Source: Flavobacteriales bacterium
GTDB lineage: Bacteria; Bacteroidota; Bacteroidia; Flavobacteriales_E; Vicingaceae
Length of the DNA: 64,000 nucleotides
Assembly (NCBI GenBank): GCA_020635815.1
Contig: JACJZB010000004.1
Coordinates: forward strand, 1 to 64,000
Reading direction: 5' to 3'
Numbering within the stretch: the stretch's first letter is position 1; each line of letters opens with the position of its first letter. The notes below the pieces were generated by a model. The model made no database searches, was not told where the DNA came from, and was given only the letters and a program-made list of their open reading frames with translations. The translations under genes and the position numbers were made by a program. This document shows positions 42,941 to 52,407 of this stretch, in pieces.

Positions 42941-44095
42941 CTACACCTCCAATATTTTCTCCAAAAAGTGATATTCAATATTGTAGTCTTTTTTAATTGA
43001 TTCTAACTTTTCCTCAATAGATTTAGTATCTGGTTTTTTCTTCGATTTTGTACCTACCAACATTACATTTTTACGGGTATGCTCGTTAGATATAAACTCA
43101 AAAATATTGGTGTTGTATTGATGTTTCTCCATTATTAAAGCACGCATAGTATCTGTTACCATCTCGTATTGTCGTTCTTTAAAAATACCATACTTTAAAA
43201 TAGGGCTTTCTTGCTCCTTCCCTTTTAATTGCTGGCGTATTTGTTTGTGGCAACAAGGTGCTGTAATAATTAATTCAGCATTAGATTTTAACCCTTTATA
43301 AATGGCATCATCTGTAGCCGTGTCACATGCATGTAAAGCAATTAACACATCTATTTTTTTATTGTATTGTTCTATGGGTTTTGCTTCAAATGCTAAGTTT
43401 TCAAAACCACATTTTTTAGCCGTTTCATTACAAAAATCAACCAACTCTTGTCTTAACTCAATTCCTGTAATTTTTACATCAATTTTTCGTTGGTTTACCA
43501 AATAATCATACAAGGCAAAAGTTAAGTAGCCTTTGCCCGAACCCATATCCACAATACGTGCTTCATTAGGTAGTTTGGTGTTTTTAATTAAGCCTTCTAT
43601 TATCTCTAAATACTTATTTATCTGTCTAAACTTATCAGCCATTTTTGGAATAACCGTACCGCTTTCATCACAAACGCCCAACAAAGTTAAATACTTACCT
43701 AAAGCCGCTCTTTTGGTTTTAGGTTTGTCGTGTGTTTGTGGTGGTTTATTTTTAAAGCTAGGGTAGCCCGTTCTAGTACTTACTTTCCCCTTTTTAGATA
43801 GTTGTAGCGTAAAATCTTCTTCTAAAGTAAATAAAATAGCTGCTCTGAACTTCCCGTTTAGTTGTTCCTTTATTTCTTCTTGAGCATCTTCTAGGTTGTA
43901 GTTTTTTACTTGATCGTTGGTTTGATAATGGTAAGTAAAGGATAGCATTGGTTCGCCTTTAATTTCTACCTGTCTTACATAAATATTTAACAAACCATCG
44001 CTTTTATAAGCCGGTTTACTTAGGGTAATTTTTACAAAAGTATCGTTGTTAAAACTTTCAGAAAATTTATCAAAAAAGGGAGTTCTATCATTCAT
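42941..44095 (-). CDS. SAM-dependent methyltransferase (Methyltransf_32-like)
   Basis: 384 residues from the ATG at 44095 (MNDRTPFFDKF); a start six codons earlier is possible but not supported. Residues 1-130 form an unassigned N-terminal domain. The methyltransferase domain has motif I in RIVDMGSGKGYLTFALYDYL (180-199), ITGIEL for motif II, and the family-typical ITAPCCHKQIRQQLKG. PCCH is the hallmark of the Methyltransf_32 / GSTCD group, which are probable RNA methyltransferases. The substrate is unknown. It is transcribed divergently from the metal-efflux operon. Confidence 0.82.
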   Translation of the reverse strand: MNDRTPFFDKFSESFNNDTFVKITLSKPAYKSDGLLNIYVRQVEIKGEPMLSFTYHYQTNDQVKNYNLEDAQEEIKEQLNGKFRAAILFTLEEDFTLQLSKKGKVSTRTGYPSFKNKPPQTHDKPKTKRAALGKYLTLLGVCDESGTVIPKMADKFRQINKYLEIIEGLIKNTKLPNEARIVDMGSGKGYLTFALYDYLVNQRKIDVKITGIELRQELVDFCNETAKKCGFENLAFEAKPIEQYNKKIDVLIALHACDTATDDAIYKGLKSNAELIITAPCCHKQIRQQLKGKEQESPILKYGIFKERQYEMVTDTMRALIMEKHQYNTNIFEFISNEHTRKNVMLVGTKSKKKPDTKSIEEKLESIKKDYNIEYHFLEKILEV

Positions 44096-44155
44096 AAGGC
44101 AAAGGTAAGCCAATAGTTTTTGATTTTTACTAATCTATTCCTTTTTAAAATTTAG

Positions 44156-44163
44156 TACTTTTG
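44156..44163 (+). promoter_or_regulatory. -7 promoter element of the metal-efflux operon
   Basis: TACTTTTG, an exact TAnnTTTG match, lies only 6 nt before the ATG at 44170. With a start site about 5-7 nt downstream the mRNA would be nearly or fully leaderless. No clear -33 element. Confidence 0.5.
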
Positions 44164-44169
44164 CCTTTA

Positions 44170-44643
44170 ATGAGATTGTTTAAACCAATAATAGCATTAT
44201 TTTTATTACTAACTTATTCTTTTGCTTTTGCTGTAGAATTAGTTCCTCATTGCCATATTGATAATCATGTAGAATATTTTGGTTTTAAAGATGGAAAAAA
44301 CCATCAACATGTTAGTCCTGAAAATAAGGATGCCGATGATGTAGTGCATAAAAATCATTTAGACGATAGTTTATTAGATTTTGTGATTTGTTTGTTGAAT
44401 GAATTAGAACATCCTGAGTCAGACATTTTTCATCAACATGTTGTTGTTTCCGAATTAAACAATGTTAATTCTAAAGCTCTATCAAAAACCAAAATTATAG
44501 CATTTTTATCGGCTGTGTTAATTAAACCGATAACTGTTAAAACTAACAAAGAATTTAATAGTTATTTTTATTCTTCTAATAATTACCAATCAATTCTTTT
44601 AGAATCCTCACCGCACAGAGGTCCTCCAGTATTTTCTTGTTAA
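44170..44643 (+). CDS. His-rich secreted protein upstream of the RND efflux genes
   Basis: 157 residues from the ATG at 44170 (MRLFKPIIALFLLLTYSFAFA is a signal peptide). An in-frame TTG at 44161 is part of the promoter and is rejected. The mature part has many His residues in clusters (VPHCHIDNH, DGKNHQHVS, VVHKNHLDD, DIFHQHVVV) and ends SSPHRGPPVFSC. This fits a periplasmic or membrane-associated metal-binding protein. It lies at the head of the CusA-CusB operon, which suggests a metal chaperone or sensor role; that role is inferred from context alone. The family is not named to my knowledge. Confidence 0.6.
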   Translation: MRLFKPIIALFLLLTYSFAFAVELVPHCHIDNHVEYFGFKDGKNHQHVSPENKDADDVVHKNHLDDSLLDFVICLLNELEHPESDIFHQHVVVSELNNVNSKALSKTKIIAFLSAVLIKPITVKTNKEFNSYFYSSNNYQSILLESSPHRGPPVFSC

Positions 44644-44734
44644 TAGACTGTAATTAGATTACGTCTTATAGTTTCTTTCAATTAGATTGAGAGGAATAAT
44701 TCATTATACATTTTTAACAAGAAATAGATTTATT

Positions 44735-47700
44735 ATGATTGATAAATTAATTGGATTTTCCATAAAAAATAAATTAGTTATTGGGCTATTGATTCTAGGT
44801 TTAATTGCTTGGGGGAGTTACTCTTTAAAACAACTTCCAATAGATGCCGTGCCTGATATTACCAACAATCAAGTACAAGTAATTACTGTTGCTCCATCAA
44901 TAGCAGCTCAAGAAGTAGAAAAGCTCATCACTTTTCCGGTAGAAATAACAATGGCAACCATCCCCGATATTGAAGAGATTCGTTCTTTTTCTCGTTTTGG
45001 TTTGTCTGTTGTAACCATTGTTTTTGAAGAAGATGTTGATGTTTATTGGGCAAGACAACAGGTTAATGAACGACTTAGTGAAGCTAAAAATCAAATTCCT
45101 AAAGGAATTGGTACCCCCGAAATGGCTCCTGTTACTACAGGATTAGGAGAAATTTATCAGTATGTAGTTCATACCAAGAAAGGATATGAAGATAAATACT
45201 CAGCAATGGAGCTGCGTACCATTCAGGATTGGATTATTAAGCGACAACTCTTAGGAACCCCAGGGGTAGCAGACGTAAGCAGTTTTGGTGGTTACTTAAA
45301 ACAATATGAAATAGCGATTAATCCTGAAAAATTGAGGAGTATGAATATTAGTATTGCTGATATTTTTACAGCTCTCGAAAAGAACAATCAAAACACAGGA
45401 GGAGCATATATTGACAAACAACCCAATGCTTATTTTATTCGAAGTGAAGGAATGGTTGGCAGCATTGAGGACATTGAAAAGATAGTAGTCAAAAATAATC
45501 CATCTGGAAACCCAGTGCTAATTAGAGATGCTGCAACAGTTCAATATGGCAGTGCAGTGCGTTATGGTGCATCTACTCGAAATGGAGAAGGCGAAGTAGT
45601 GAGTTCAATTGTAATGATGCTAAAAGGAGCTAATTCTGCCGAAGTAATAGAAAACATTAAGGAACGAATTGCTCAAATCGAAAAGACATTACCAGAAGGC
45701 GTGGTGATAGAACCTTTTTTGGATAGAACTAAGTTGGTAGATAATGCCATAGGAACTGTTACAAAGAATCTTTTAGAAGGAGCATTAATTGTCATTTTCA
45801 TCTTAATATTATTATTGGGCAATGTAAGAGCAGGATTAGTAGTAGCATCTGTTATACCCTTAGCGATGTTGTTTGCTTTTGGAATGATGAATTTGTTTGG
45901 AGTTTCTGGAAACTTAATGAGTTTAGGTGCTATTGATTTTGGGTTAATTGTAGATGGAGCGGTAATTATCGTTGAAAGCATCGTTCATCGAATAACTTCA
46001 AATAATAAACAATTGTCAGGCACCAAATTATTGAGTAGAAAACAAATGAACACTCAAGTGTATGAAGCTTCAACCAAAATTAGAAGTTCGGCAGCATTTG
46101 GAGAAATTATTATTCTGATTGTTTACTTGCCTATACTAGCTTTAGTAGGTGTTGAAGGTAAAATGTTTAAACCAATGGCTCAAACGGTTTCATTTGCCAT
46201 TTTAGGAGCTTTTATCCTATCATTAACCTATGTACCAATGATATCGGCACTGGTATTAAGTAGAAAAACAGCTTATAAAAAGAATATTTCAGATAAATTA
46301 ATGGAGTTCTTTCAACGAATCTACGCTCCATTTATTCATAAAGCATTAAATCATAAACTAACTGTAATACTTGTATCAAGTGGTTTGTTTTTATTGAGCC
46401 TTGTTACGTTTATGAATATGGGCGGAGAATTTATTCCAACCTTAGATGAAGGAGATTTTGCTGTAGAAACTCGTGTAATGACAGGGAGTTCTTTATCTGA
46501 AACAATTGATGCAACAACAAAAGCTCAAAAAATATTGTTAAAATTTCCAGAAGTAATTCAAGTAGTAGGTAAAATTGGTTCAGGAGAAATTCCAACAGAC
46601 CCAATGCCAGTAGAAGCTGCTGATTTAATGATTATTTTGAAGGATAAAAAAGATTGGGTTACTGCTAAAACCAGAGAAGAACTAGCAGAAATAATGGGTG
46701 AAGCCTTGTCTGTAATACCAGGGGTAACTTTTGGGTTTCAGCAACCTATTCAAATGCGATTTAATGAGTTGATGACCGGGGCACGGCAAGATGTTGTGAT
46801 TAAAATATATGGAGATGATTTGGGTGTTTTATCAGAATATGCTAAGAAAGTCGGAGGTATCGTCAAAACAGTTGAAGGAGCTAATGATTTATATGTTGAA
46901 CAAGTTGAAGGTTTGCCACAAATTCAAATTGAATTTAATCGAGATGAAATTGCCAAGTATGGTTTAAACATTCAAGATGTAAACACAGTAATAGAAACTG
47001 CTTTTGCAGGAAAATCTGCTGGAGTGGTTTATGAAGGGGAACGAAAATTTGATATGGTAGTTCGGTTTGATAAAAATCATCGTGAAGACATAGAAAACGT
47101 AAGTAATTTATTTGTTACAACTCCTGATGGTCATCAAATTCCTTTAAATCAGGTGGCTAATGTTTCGTTTAAAGATGGTCCGAACCAAATACAACGAGAC
47201 GACACCAAACGTAGAATTACCATTGGATTTAATGTTAGAAATCGTGATGTAGAGAGTATTGTAGATGAAATTAAGAATAAAATAGCTGCTAAAATTGATT
47301 TCCCAGTAGGTTATTACCCTACTTATGGAGGGCAATTCGAGAATTTGGTAGAAGCTAAGCAAAGATTATCAATAGCTGTACCTGTTGCTTTATTGCTCAT
47401 TTTTATTTTACTGTTTTTTACGTTCAAATCCATGAAACAATCGCTGTTAATTTTTACAGCAATTCCACTATCTGCCATTGGAGGTGTGTTCGCTCTGTAT
47501 TTAAGAGGAATGCCTTTTAGTATATCAGCAGGCATCGGATTTATTGCTTTGTTCGGTGTCGCAGTACTAAATGGTATTGTATTGATTGGAGAGTTCAACC
47601 GATTAAAGAAAGATGGACTCACTGATTTGAAAGAGATTGTATTAAAAGGTACAGAAATACGATTAAGACCAGTTTTAATGACAGCTTTAGTTGCTTCTTG

Positions 47701-49111
47701 TGGGTTTTTACCTATGGCATTATCCAATTCATCAGGAGCAGAAGTTCAACGACCACTAGCAACAGTTGTCATTGGTGGATTGTTAACGGCAACCTTGTTA
47801 ACATTAATTGTTTTGCCTGTATTGTACATCTATTTTGAAAAAGGAATCAAAAAAGTTAAAATGAATACTACTTTAATAATGATTGGAATGATGCTTCTAC
47901 CTACTTTAACTTTTGCCCAAAGTGATACAGAAAAATCACTTTTACTAGATGAGGCTATTACTATGGCATTGGATAATAATTTAACTGTAAAATCTGCAAA
48001 GTTGGAAGTAGAATATAACCAACAGCAAAAAAAGACAAGTACTGATTTTGGTAAAACACAATTTAATTGGCAACATGGTCAATACAATAGTATTGTGAAA
48101 AATGATAATTACTTTGACGTATCTCAAACCTTTGCTTTTCCAACAGTTTATATAAAGAACAGTAAGGTGGCAAGTGCAACTATAAAGAGCAGTGAATATC
48201 AACAAGCAATAACAGAAAATGAGTTGATTGCAGAAGTAAAAACTACTTATTATAAATTAGTTCAGGCTCAATCAAAATTAAAATTGTTGGTAAAATTGGA
48301 TAGTATTTATACTGATTTTTCAAAAGCTGCTGAATTAAAATACCAAACAGGAGAATCTAATTTATTGGAAAAAACAACAGCTCAAACACAGGCGATGGAG
48401 TTGAAGAATAAATTGAGATTGTTAAATTCCGATGTAGCCATTTTAAAAAGCCAATTGAGTATATTATTAAATACTAATGAGCAAATAACTATTTCAAACC
48501 TCGAAGCCGTAAAAAGAAACGTCACTTTTTCTTTAGATACAGGTTCTGCATATTCTAACAACCCTGCTTTAGCATACTTGCAACAAGAAGTAGTTATACA
48601 AGAGGAAAGAAAATCGTTGGAAAACGCAAAACTATTGCCTGATTTTACCATAGGTTACTTTAATCAATCAATGATAGGTTATCAAACTATTAATGGAACG
48701 GAGCAATATTTTGGTTCAGGAAATCGATTTAGTGGTTTTCAGATAGGGATTGCGATTCCTTTATGGTTTCGACCATATACTTCTAAAGTGCAAGCAGCTA
48801 AAGTAAGAAGTCAAATAGCTGAATCAAATTACCAGCAATATCAAAAATCATTAAAAGGAAGTTACCAACAAGCTATTCAAGAATATACCAAATATAAAAG
48901 TAGTTTGGATTATTATGAAGAAAGTGCATTAGCACAATCTGATTTGATTTTAAAAAATGCTCAACAAGCCTTTAAAAATGGAACAATTGGTTATGTAGAA
49001 TATGTACAGGCTATTCATCAAGCAACTCAAATTCAAACCAATTGGCTAGAGGTATTAAATAGCTATAATCAAACAATTATTCAGTTAGAATTTTTAGCTG
49101 GAATTAAATAA
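44735..49111 (+). CDS. Heavy-metal RND efflux pump fused to a TolC-like outer-membrane domain (CusA/CzcA-TolC)
   Basis: 1458 residues from the ATG at 44735 (MIDKLIGFSIKNKLVIG). Residues 1-1030 are a full HME-RND transporter with 12 expected membrane helices, GAIDFGLIVDGAVIIVE in TM4, two periplasmic porter domains and a C-terminal helix set to about 1040 (GVAVLNGIVLIGEFNRL). Residues about 1045-1458 begin with a second membrane-like/signal-like segment (MNTTLIMIGMMLLPTLTFAQ) and continue as an OEP/TolC-type coiled-coil domain. Inner-membrane pump and outer-membrane channel are thus made as one chain, a known Bacteroidota arrangement that may be cleaved after export. It exports Cu(I)/Ag(I) or Zn/Co/Cd; the metal is not decided. 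The partner adaptor gene follows. Confidence 0.9.
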   Translation: MIDKLIGFSIKNKLVIGLLILGLIAWGSYSLKQLPIDAVPDITNNQVQVITVAPSIAAQEVEKLITFPVEITMATIPDIEEIRSFSRFGLSVVTIVFEEDVDVYWARQQVNERLSEAKNQIPKGIGTPEMAPVTTGLGEIYQYVVHTKKGYEDKYSAMELRTIQDWIIKRQLLGTPGVADVSSFGGYLKQYEIAINPEKLRSMNISIADIFTALEKNNQNTGGAYIDKQPNAYFIRSEGMVGSIEDIEKIVVKNNPSGNPVLIRDAATVQYGSAVRYGASTRNGEGEVVSSIVMMLKGANSAEVIENIKERIAQIEKTLPEGVVIEPFLDRTKLVDNAIGTVTKNLLEGALIVIFILILLLGNVRAGLVVASVIPLAMLFAFGMMNLFGVSGNLMSLGAIDFGLIVDGAVIIVESIVHRITSNNKQLSGTKLLSRKQMNTQVYEASTKIRSSAAFGEIIILIVYLPILALVGVEGKMFKPMAQTVSFAILGAFILSLTYVPMISALVLSRKTAYKKNISDKLMEFFQRIYAPFIHKALNHKLTVILVSSGLFLLSLVTFMNMGGEFIPTLDEGDFAVETRVMTGSSLSETIDATTKAQKILLKFPEVIQVVGKIGSGEIPTDPMPVEAADLMIILKDKKDWVTAKTREELAEIMGEALSVIPGVTFGFQQPIQMRFNELMTGARQDVVIKIYGDDLGVLSEYAKKVGGIVKTVEGANDLYVEQVEGLPQIQIEFNRDEIAKYGLNIQDVNTVIETAFAGKSAGVVYEGERKFDMVVRFDKNHREDIENVSNLFVTTPDGHQIPLNQVANVSFKDGPNQIQRDDTKRRITIGFNVRNRDVESIVDEIKNKIAAKIDFPVGYYPTYGGQFENLVEAKQRLSIAVPVALLLIFILLFFTFKSMKQSLLIFTAIPLSAIGGVFALYLRGMPFSISAGIGFIALFGVAVLNGIVLIGEFNRLKKDGLTDLKEIVLKGTEIRLRPVLMTALVASCGFLPMALSNSSGAEVQRPLATVVIGGLLTATLLTLIVLPVLYIYFEKGIKKVKMNTTLIMIGMMLLPTLTFAQSDTEKSLLLDEAITMALDNNLTVKSAKLEVEYNQQQKKTSTDFGKTQFNWQHGQYNSIVKNDNYFDVSQTFAFPTVYIKNSKVASATIKSSEYQQAITENELIAEVKTTYYKLVQAQSKLKLLVKLDSIYTDFSKAAELKYQTGESNLLEKTTAQTQAMELKNKLRLLNSDVAILKSQLSILLNTNEQITISNLEAVKRNVTFSLDTGSAYSNNPALAYLQQEVVIQEERKSLENAKLLPDFTIGYFNQSMIGYQTINGTEQYFGSGNRFSGFQIGIAIPLWFRPYTSKVQAAKVRSQIAESNYQQYQKSLKGSYQQAIQEYTKYKSSLDYYEESALAQSDLILKNAQQAFKNGTIGYVEYVQAIHQATQIQTNWLEVLNSYNQTIIQLEFLAGIK

Positions 49112-49134
49112 TTACATCATTAAAATATTTCAAA

Positions 49135-50343
49135 ATGAAAACGTACAACAACACAATAAATATTCTTTTCACAAATAGAACTCTATTATTACTAACCATT
49201 TCATTATTCGTTTTGTCAAGTTGCAATAATAAAGCAACCGAAAATAACAAACATAATGAAGAGGAACATTATGGAGAAGAAACTATGGTAGAATTAACAG
49301 CTGCTCAATATAAAATGGCTGAGATAGAATTAGGGAAGATTGAGCAAAAAACATTGAGTAATGTTTTGAAAGTAAATGGCGTAATGGATGTTCCACCTCA
49401 AAATTTAGTGAGTGTTTCTGCTCCTTTAGGCGGTTTTGTTTTTAGCACAGAATTATTACAAGGTATGAAAATTAAGAAAGGACAAGTGTTAGCTGTAATG
49501 GAACATCCCGATTATGTTCAACTTCAACAAGATTATATCGACAAAAAAAGTAAACTAGAATATTTGACTTTGGAGTTTAACAGGCAAGAAGAACTAAATA
49601 AAGCAAATGTAAATTCTACAAAAGTTTTTCAACAAGCTAAATCTGATTTAATGAGTATGAAAGCCCAAGTAAAAGGATTAGAAGAAAAATTAGCCATTAT
49701 CGGAATTAATACGAACAATTTTACTGAAAATGATATTTCAAGGAAAGTGAGAATATACTCGCCAATCAACGGTTATGTTTCTGAGGTAAATGTAAACATA
49801 GGAAAGTATGTAAACCCAAGTGAGGTAATGTTTGAAATTGTTGATACAGAACATTTACACGCTGAATTAACAGTTTATGAAAAAGATGTGGTTAAACTTA
49901 AAATTGGTCAGAAAATTCGATTCACATTACCTAACGAAAATGATAAAGAACGCTTGGCAGAAATTTACTTAATCGGACGTAAAATTGATGCCGACCGTTC
50001 TGTTAGAGTTCATGCTCATTTAGAAAATGAAGATACAGAGCTATTGCCAGGAATGTACATTAATGCGTTGATAGAATTGAATGAAAATAAAGTGAATGCT
50101 GTTCCTGAAGCAACTGTAGTAATGTTTGATGGAAAGTATTTTGCATATCAATTAAAAGAGAAACATGGAGATGATTATTCTTTTGAAATGTTGGAGGTGC
50201 AAAAAGGAGTATCAGAGAATGGCTATTCAGAAATTACTTTTATTAAAGAGGTGGAATTATCTAATATACAATTAGCCACTAAAGGAGCCTTTTCGTTGTT
50301 GGCTAAAATGAAAAACACTGAAGATGAAGACGGAGGACATTGA
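49135..50343 (+). CDS. RND efflux periplasmic adaptor lipoprotein (CusB/CzcB type)
   Basis: A 402-residue membrane-fusion protein. The lipobox Cys30 (LFVLSSC) follows a hydrophobic stretch, so it is probably lipid-anchored. It has the barrel-sandwich hybrid halves around VSVSAPLGGFVFSTELLQGMKIKKGQVLAVM and SPINGYVSEVNVNIGKYVNPSE, a coiled-coil hairpin (about 140-195), a beta-barrel and a membrane-proximal domain. The C-terminus is acidic with a terminal His (EDEDGGH). It bridges the RND pump and the outer-membrane channel. It is 23 nt downstream of the pump gene. Confidence 0.9.
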   Translation: MKTYNNTINILFTNRTLLLLTISLFVLSSCNNKATENNKHNEEEHYGEETMVELTAAQYKMAEIELGKIEQKTLSNVLKVNGVMDVPPQNLVSVSAPLGGFVFSTELLQGMKIKKGQVLAVMEHPDYVQLQQDYIDKKSKLEYLTLEFNRQEELNKANVNSTKVFQQAKSDLMSMKAQVKGLEEKLAIIGINTNNFTENDISRKVRIYSPINGYVSEVNVNIGKYVNPSEVMFEIVDTEHLHAELTVYEKDVVKLKIGQKIRFTLPNENDKERLAEIYLIGRKIDADRSVRVHAHLENEDTELLPGMYINALIELNENKVNAVPEATVVMFDGKYFAYQLKEKHGDDYSFEMLEVQKGVSENGYSEITFIKEVELSNIQLATKGAFSLLAKMKNTEDEDGGH

Positions 50344-50364
50344 TAAAACCGTTATTTTTGGTAT

Positions 50365-50856
50365 ATGAACATTTCGTTTAAACCCATAGAGAAAACTGAC
50401 TTGTTAGCTGTTACTGCTATTTATAATTATTATGTAGAAAATAGTACCGCTACATTTCATTTAACTCCTGTTTCAGAAAAGGAGATGGAAGCAACACTTT
50501 TATTAGGACATCATTTATACAAATCTTTTGTGGTTGTATGCGAAGGTGAAATTGTTGGATTTTGTTATTTAGGTCAGTTTAGAAAAAAAGAAGCTTACGA
50601 CATTAGTGCTGAGGTAACTTTATACATCAAACACAATTTTACTGGCAAACAAATTGGCGGAGAAATCTTAACCTTTATGGAAAAAACAGCAAAAGATTTG
50701 GGTTTAAAAAACTTGGTGGGTATAATTACCTCTGAAAATATAGGAAGCATTAAATTGTTTGAACGCAACAGCTATTTTAAGTGCGGACACCTAAAAAACA
50801 TAGGAATTAAGTTTGACAGAGCTTTAGATGTGCTTTCTTTTCAAAAAGAAATTTAA
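50365..50856 (+). CDS. GNAT-family N-acetyltransferase (phosphinothricin acetyltransferase-like)
   Basis: A 163-residue GNAT protein. ITAIYNYYVENSTATFHL near the N-terminus is typical of the PAT branch, and LYIKHNFTGKQIGGEIL forms the acetyl-CoA binding loop. NLVGIITSENIGSIKLFERNSYFKCGHL is the C-terminal half. It probably acetylates a small amine or amino-acid-like compound; the substrate is unknown. Its stop codon shares a base with the LysE gene start (TAATG). Confidence 0.85.
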   Translation: MNISFKPIEKTDLLAVTAIYNYYVENSTATFHLTPVSEKEMEATLLLGHHLYKSFVVVCEGEIVGFCYLGQFRKKEAYDISAEVTLYIKHNFTGKQIGGEILTFMEKTAKDLGLKNLVGIITSENIGSIKLFERNSYFKCGHLKNIGIKFDRALDVLSFQKEI

Positions 50857-51476
50857 TGGAATATTTACCGCTATTTGGCTCTGTTTTACTTATTCACTTA
50901 TTGGCGGTAATGAGCCCAGGACCAGATTTTGTGATGGCACTTCGCAACTCCTTAACCTATTCTCGAAAAACGGGAATTTATACCGCTATTGGTTTTGGAA
51001 TAGGCATTGGTGTTCATGTTTTTTATTGTGTTTTTGGGTTGGCTTTAATTATATCGACCTCAGAACTTGCTTTTAACATTATTAAATATTTAGGAGTTGC
51101 CTACTTAATTTATATTGGAGTTATTTCTATTGTTTCTAAAACAAAAGATATAGATGTTGATAAGGAATTTCACAAAAAGGATATAAACCCTTTAAAAGCA
51201 ATTAGAATTGGTTTTTTAACCAATGTGTTAAATCCTAAAGCAACTTTGTTTTTTTTAAGTCTTTTTACCTTTGTAATTGGTCCTGATGTACCTAAAAATA
51301 TTGTTTGGTTTTTAGGGGTTATGATGATGATAAATACTGCCCTTTGGTTTAGTTTTGTAGCAATTTTCTTCACTCAAAAAAGAGTAAGAGCCCTTTTTAA
51401 TCGTAACCAAAAGGTATTTAACCTTATTTTTGGATTCTTATTGATTACCATAGCATTAAAAATTGTTTTTACTTAA
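50856..51476 (+). CDS. LysE/RhtB-family amino acid exporter
   Basis: A 206-residue inner-membrane protein with six hydrophobic segments and the family signature MSPGPDFVMALRNSLTYSRKTGI near residues 18-40. The second signature LKAIRIGFLTNVLNPKATLFFLSLF is near 110. It likely exports an amino acid or related compound. Translation is coupled to the acetyltransferase gene (one-base overlap), which suggests modification and export of the same or related compounds. Confidence 0.9.
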   Translation: MEYLPLFGSVLLIHLLAVMSPGPDFVMALRNSLTYSRKTGIYTAIGFGIGIGVHVFYCVFGLALIISTSELAFNIIKYLGVAYLIYIGVISIVSKTKDIDVDKEFHKKDINPLKAIRIGFLTNVLNPKATLFFLSLFTFVIGPDVPKNIVWFLGVMMMINTALWFSFVAIFFTQKRVRALFNRNQKVFNLIFGFLLITIALKIVFT

Positions 51477-51485
51477 GTTTATAAA

Positions 51486-52028
51486 ATGAAAAATATAATT
51501 GCAACCCTACTAATTTTTACTATAACTACTGTTCAATCCCAAACCATGAAAGAAAGTATATACCAATTTAAAGTAACAGACCTTTACGGCGAAGAATTTG
51601 ATTTTAGCTCTTTAAAAGGAAAAAAAATAATGGTGGTAAACACTGCTAGCGAATGTGGATTAACTCCTCAGTACGAGCAATTACAAGAAGTTTATGAAAA
51701 ATACCAAGACAAAAACTTTGTGATAGTTGGGTTTCCTGCAAATAATTTTGGAGCACAAGAGCCTGGTAGCGATGAAGAAATAGCCTCTTTTTGTAAAAAA
51801 AATTATGGTGTTTCTTTTCCTATGATGAGTAAAATTTCTGTACAAGGAAAAGACCAACACGACGTTTATAAATTCTTAACTCAAAAAAGTAAAAATGGAT
51901 TAGAAGATTCTGAAGTTGTTTGGAATTTTCAAAAATACTTGATAGACGAAAACGGATTTTTGGTAAAAGTTTTGCACCCAAAAACACTTGTTATTGAAGA
52001 TGAGGTGATAAAATGGATTGAGGAGTAA
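51486..52028 (+). CDS. Glutathione peroxidase family (thiol peroxidase), exported
   Basis: A 180-residue peroxidase with an N-terminal signal-like segment (MKNIIATLLIFTITTVQSQT). Cys57 (VNTASECGLT) is the peroxidatic residue, with Gln in NNFGAQEPG and Trp-Asn in VVWNFQKYL completing the tetrad. The Cys, not selenocysteine, form and the conserved Cys in SFCKKNYGV suggest thioredoxin use. Location is probably periplasmic. It is 9 nt after the LysE gene. Confidence 0.92.
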   Translation: MKNIIATLLIFTITTVQSQTMKESIYQFKVTDLYGEEFDFSSLKGKKIMVVNTASECGLTPQYEQLQEVYEKYQDKNFVIVGFPANNFGAQEPGSDEEIASFCKKNYGVSFPMMSKISVQGKDQHDVYKFLTQKSKNGLEDSEVVWNFQKYLIDENGFLVKVLHPKTLVIEDEVIKWIEE

Positions 52029-52029
52029 T

Positions 52030-52407
52030 TTAAAGCTCTGCAAAAACAATTACGTGTCCGTCCATATCTATAATGTATCCAGCTTGGTCTCCCCAGTCGC
52101 GTTGTTGAAACGGACTTACTTCTTTCGCGCCCAACTCTAACCCCCTTTGAATGTAATCTGAAGCATTAACAACTTTTAGATACAACTCACAGCGAGGTAT
52201 TCCTTTTCCCGTTTTTGGGTGAGGTGTTTTCTCTTTTAAAATTTTTGCTATTCCTTCTTCTGGCATTAAGCCTAGTTTACAGTTTTCAGAAAGTTGAAAT
52301 TCTGTCATGCCAGGAACATGAAGTGATGGAGAAATGGTTAAGAGTTTTTCATAAAACTGCTTGCTTTTCTCTTGATTGGCAACATATAAGATAAATTCCG
52401 AAATCAT
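52030..52407 (-). CDS. VOC-family (glyoxalase/bleomycin-resistance-like) protein
   Basis: A 125-residue single VOC protein: SEFILYVANQEKSKQFYEKLL at the start, PRCELYLKVVNASDYIQRGLELGAKEV in the middle and DQAGYIIDMDGHVIVFAEL at the end. Metal ligands are partly present. It has no clear substrate. Its ATG overlaps the stop of the sensor kinase gene by 4 nt, so it is the last gene of the kynurenine-pathway operon. Confidence 0.85.
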   Translation of the reverse strand: MISEFILYVANQEKSKQFYEKLLTISPSLHVPGMTEFQLSENCKLGLMPEEGIAKILKEKTPHPKTGKGIPRCELYLKVVNASDYIQRGLELGAKEVSPFQQRDWGDQAGYIIDMDGHVIVFAEL

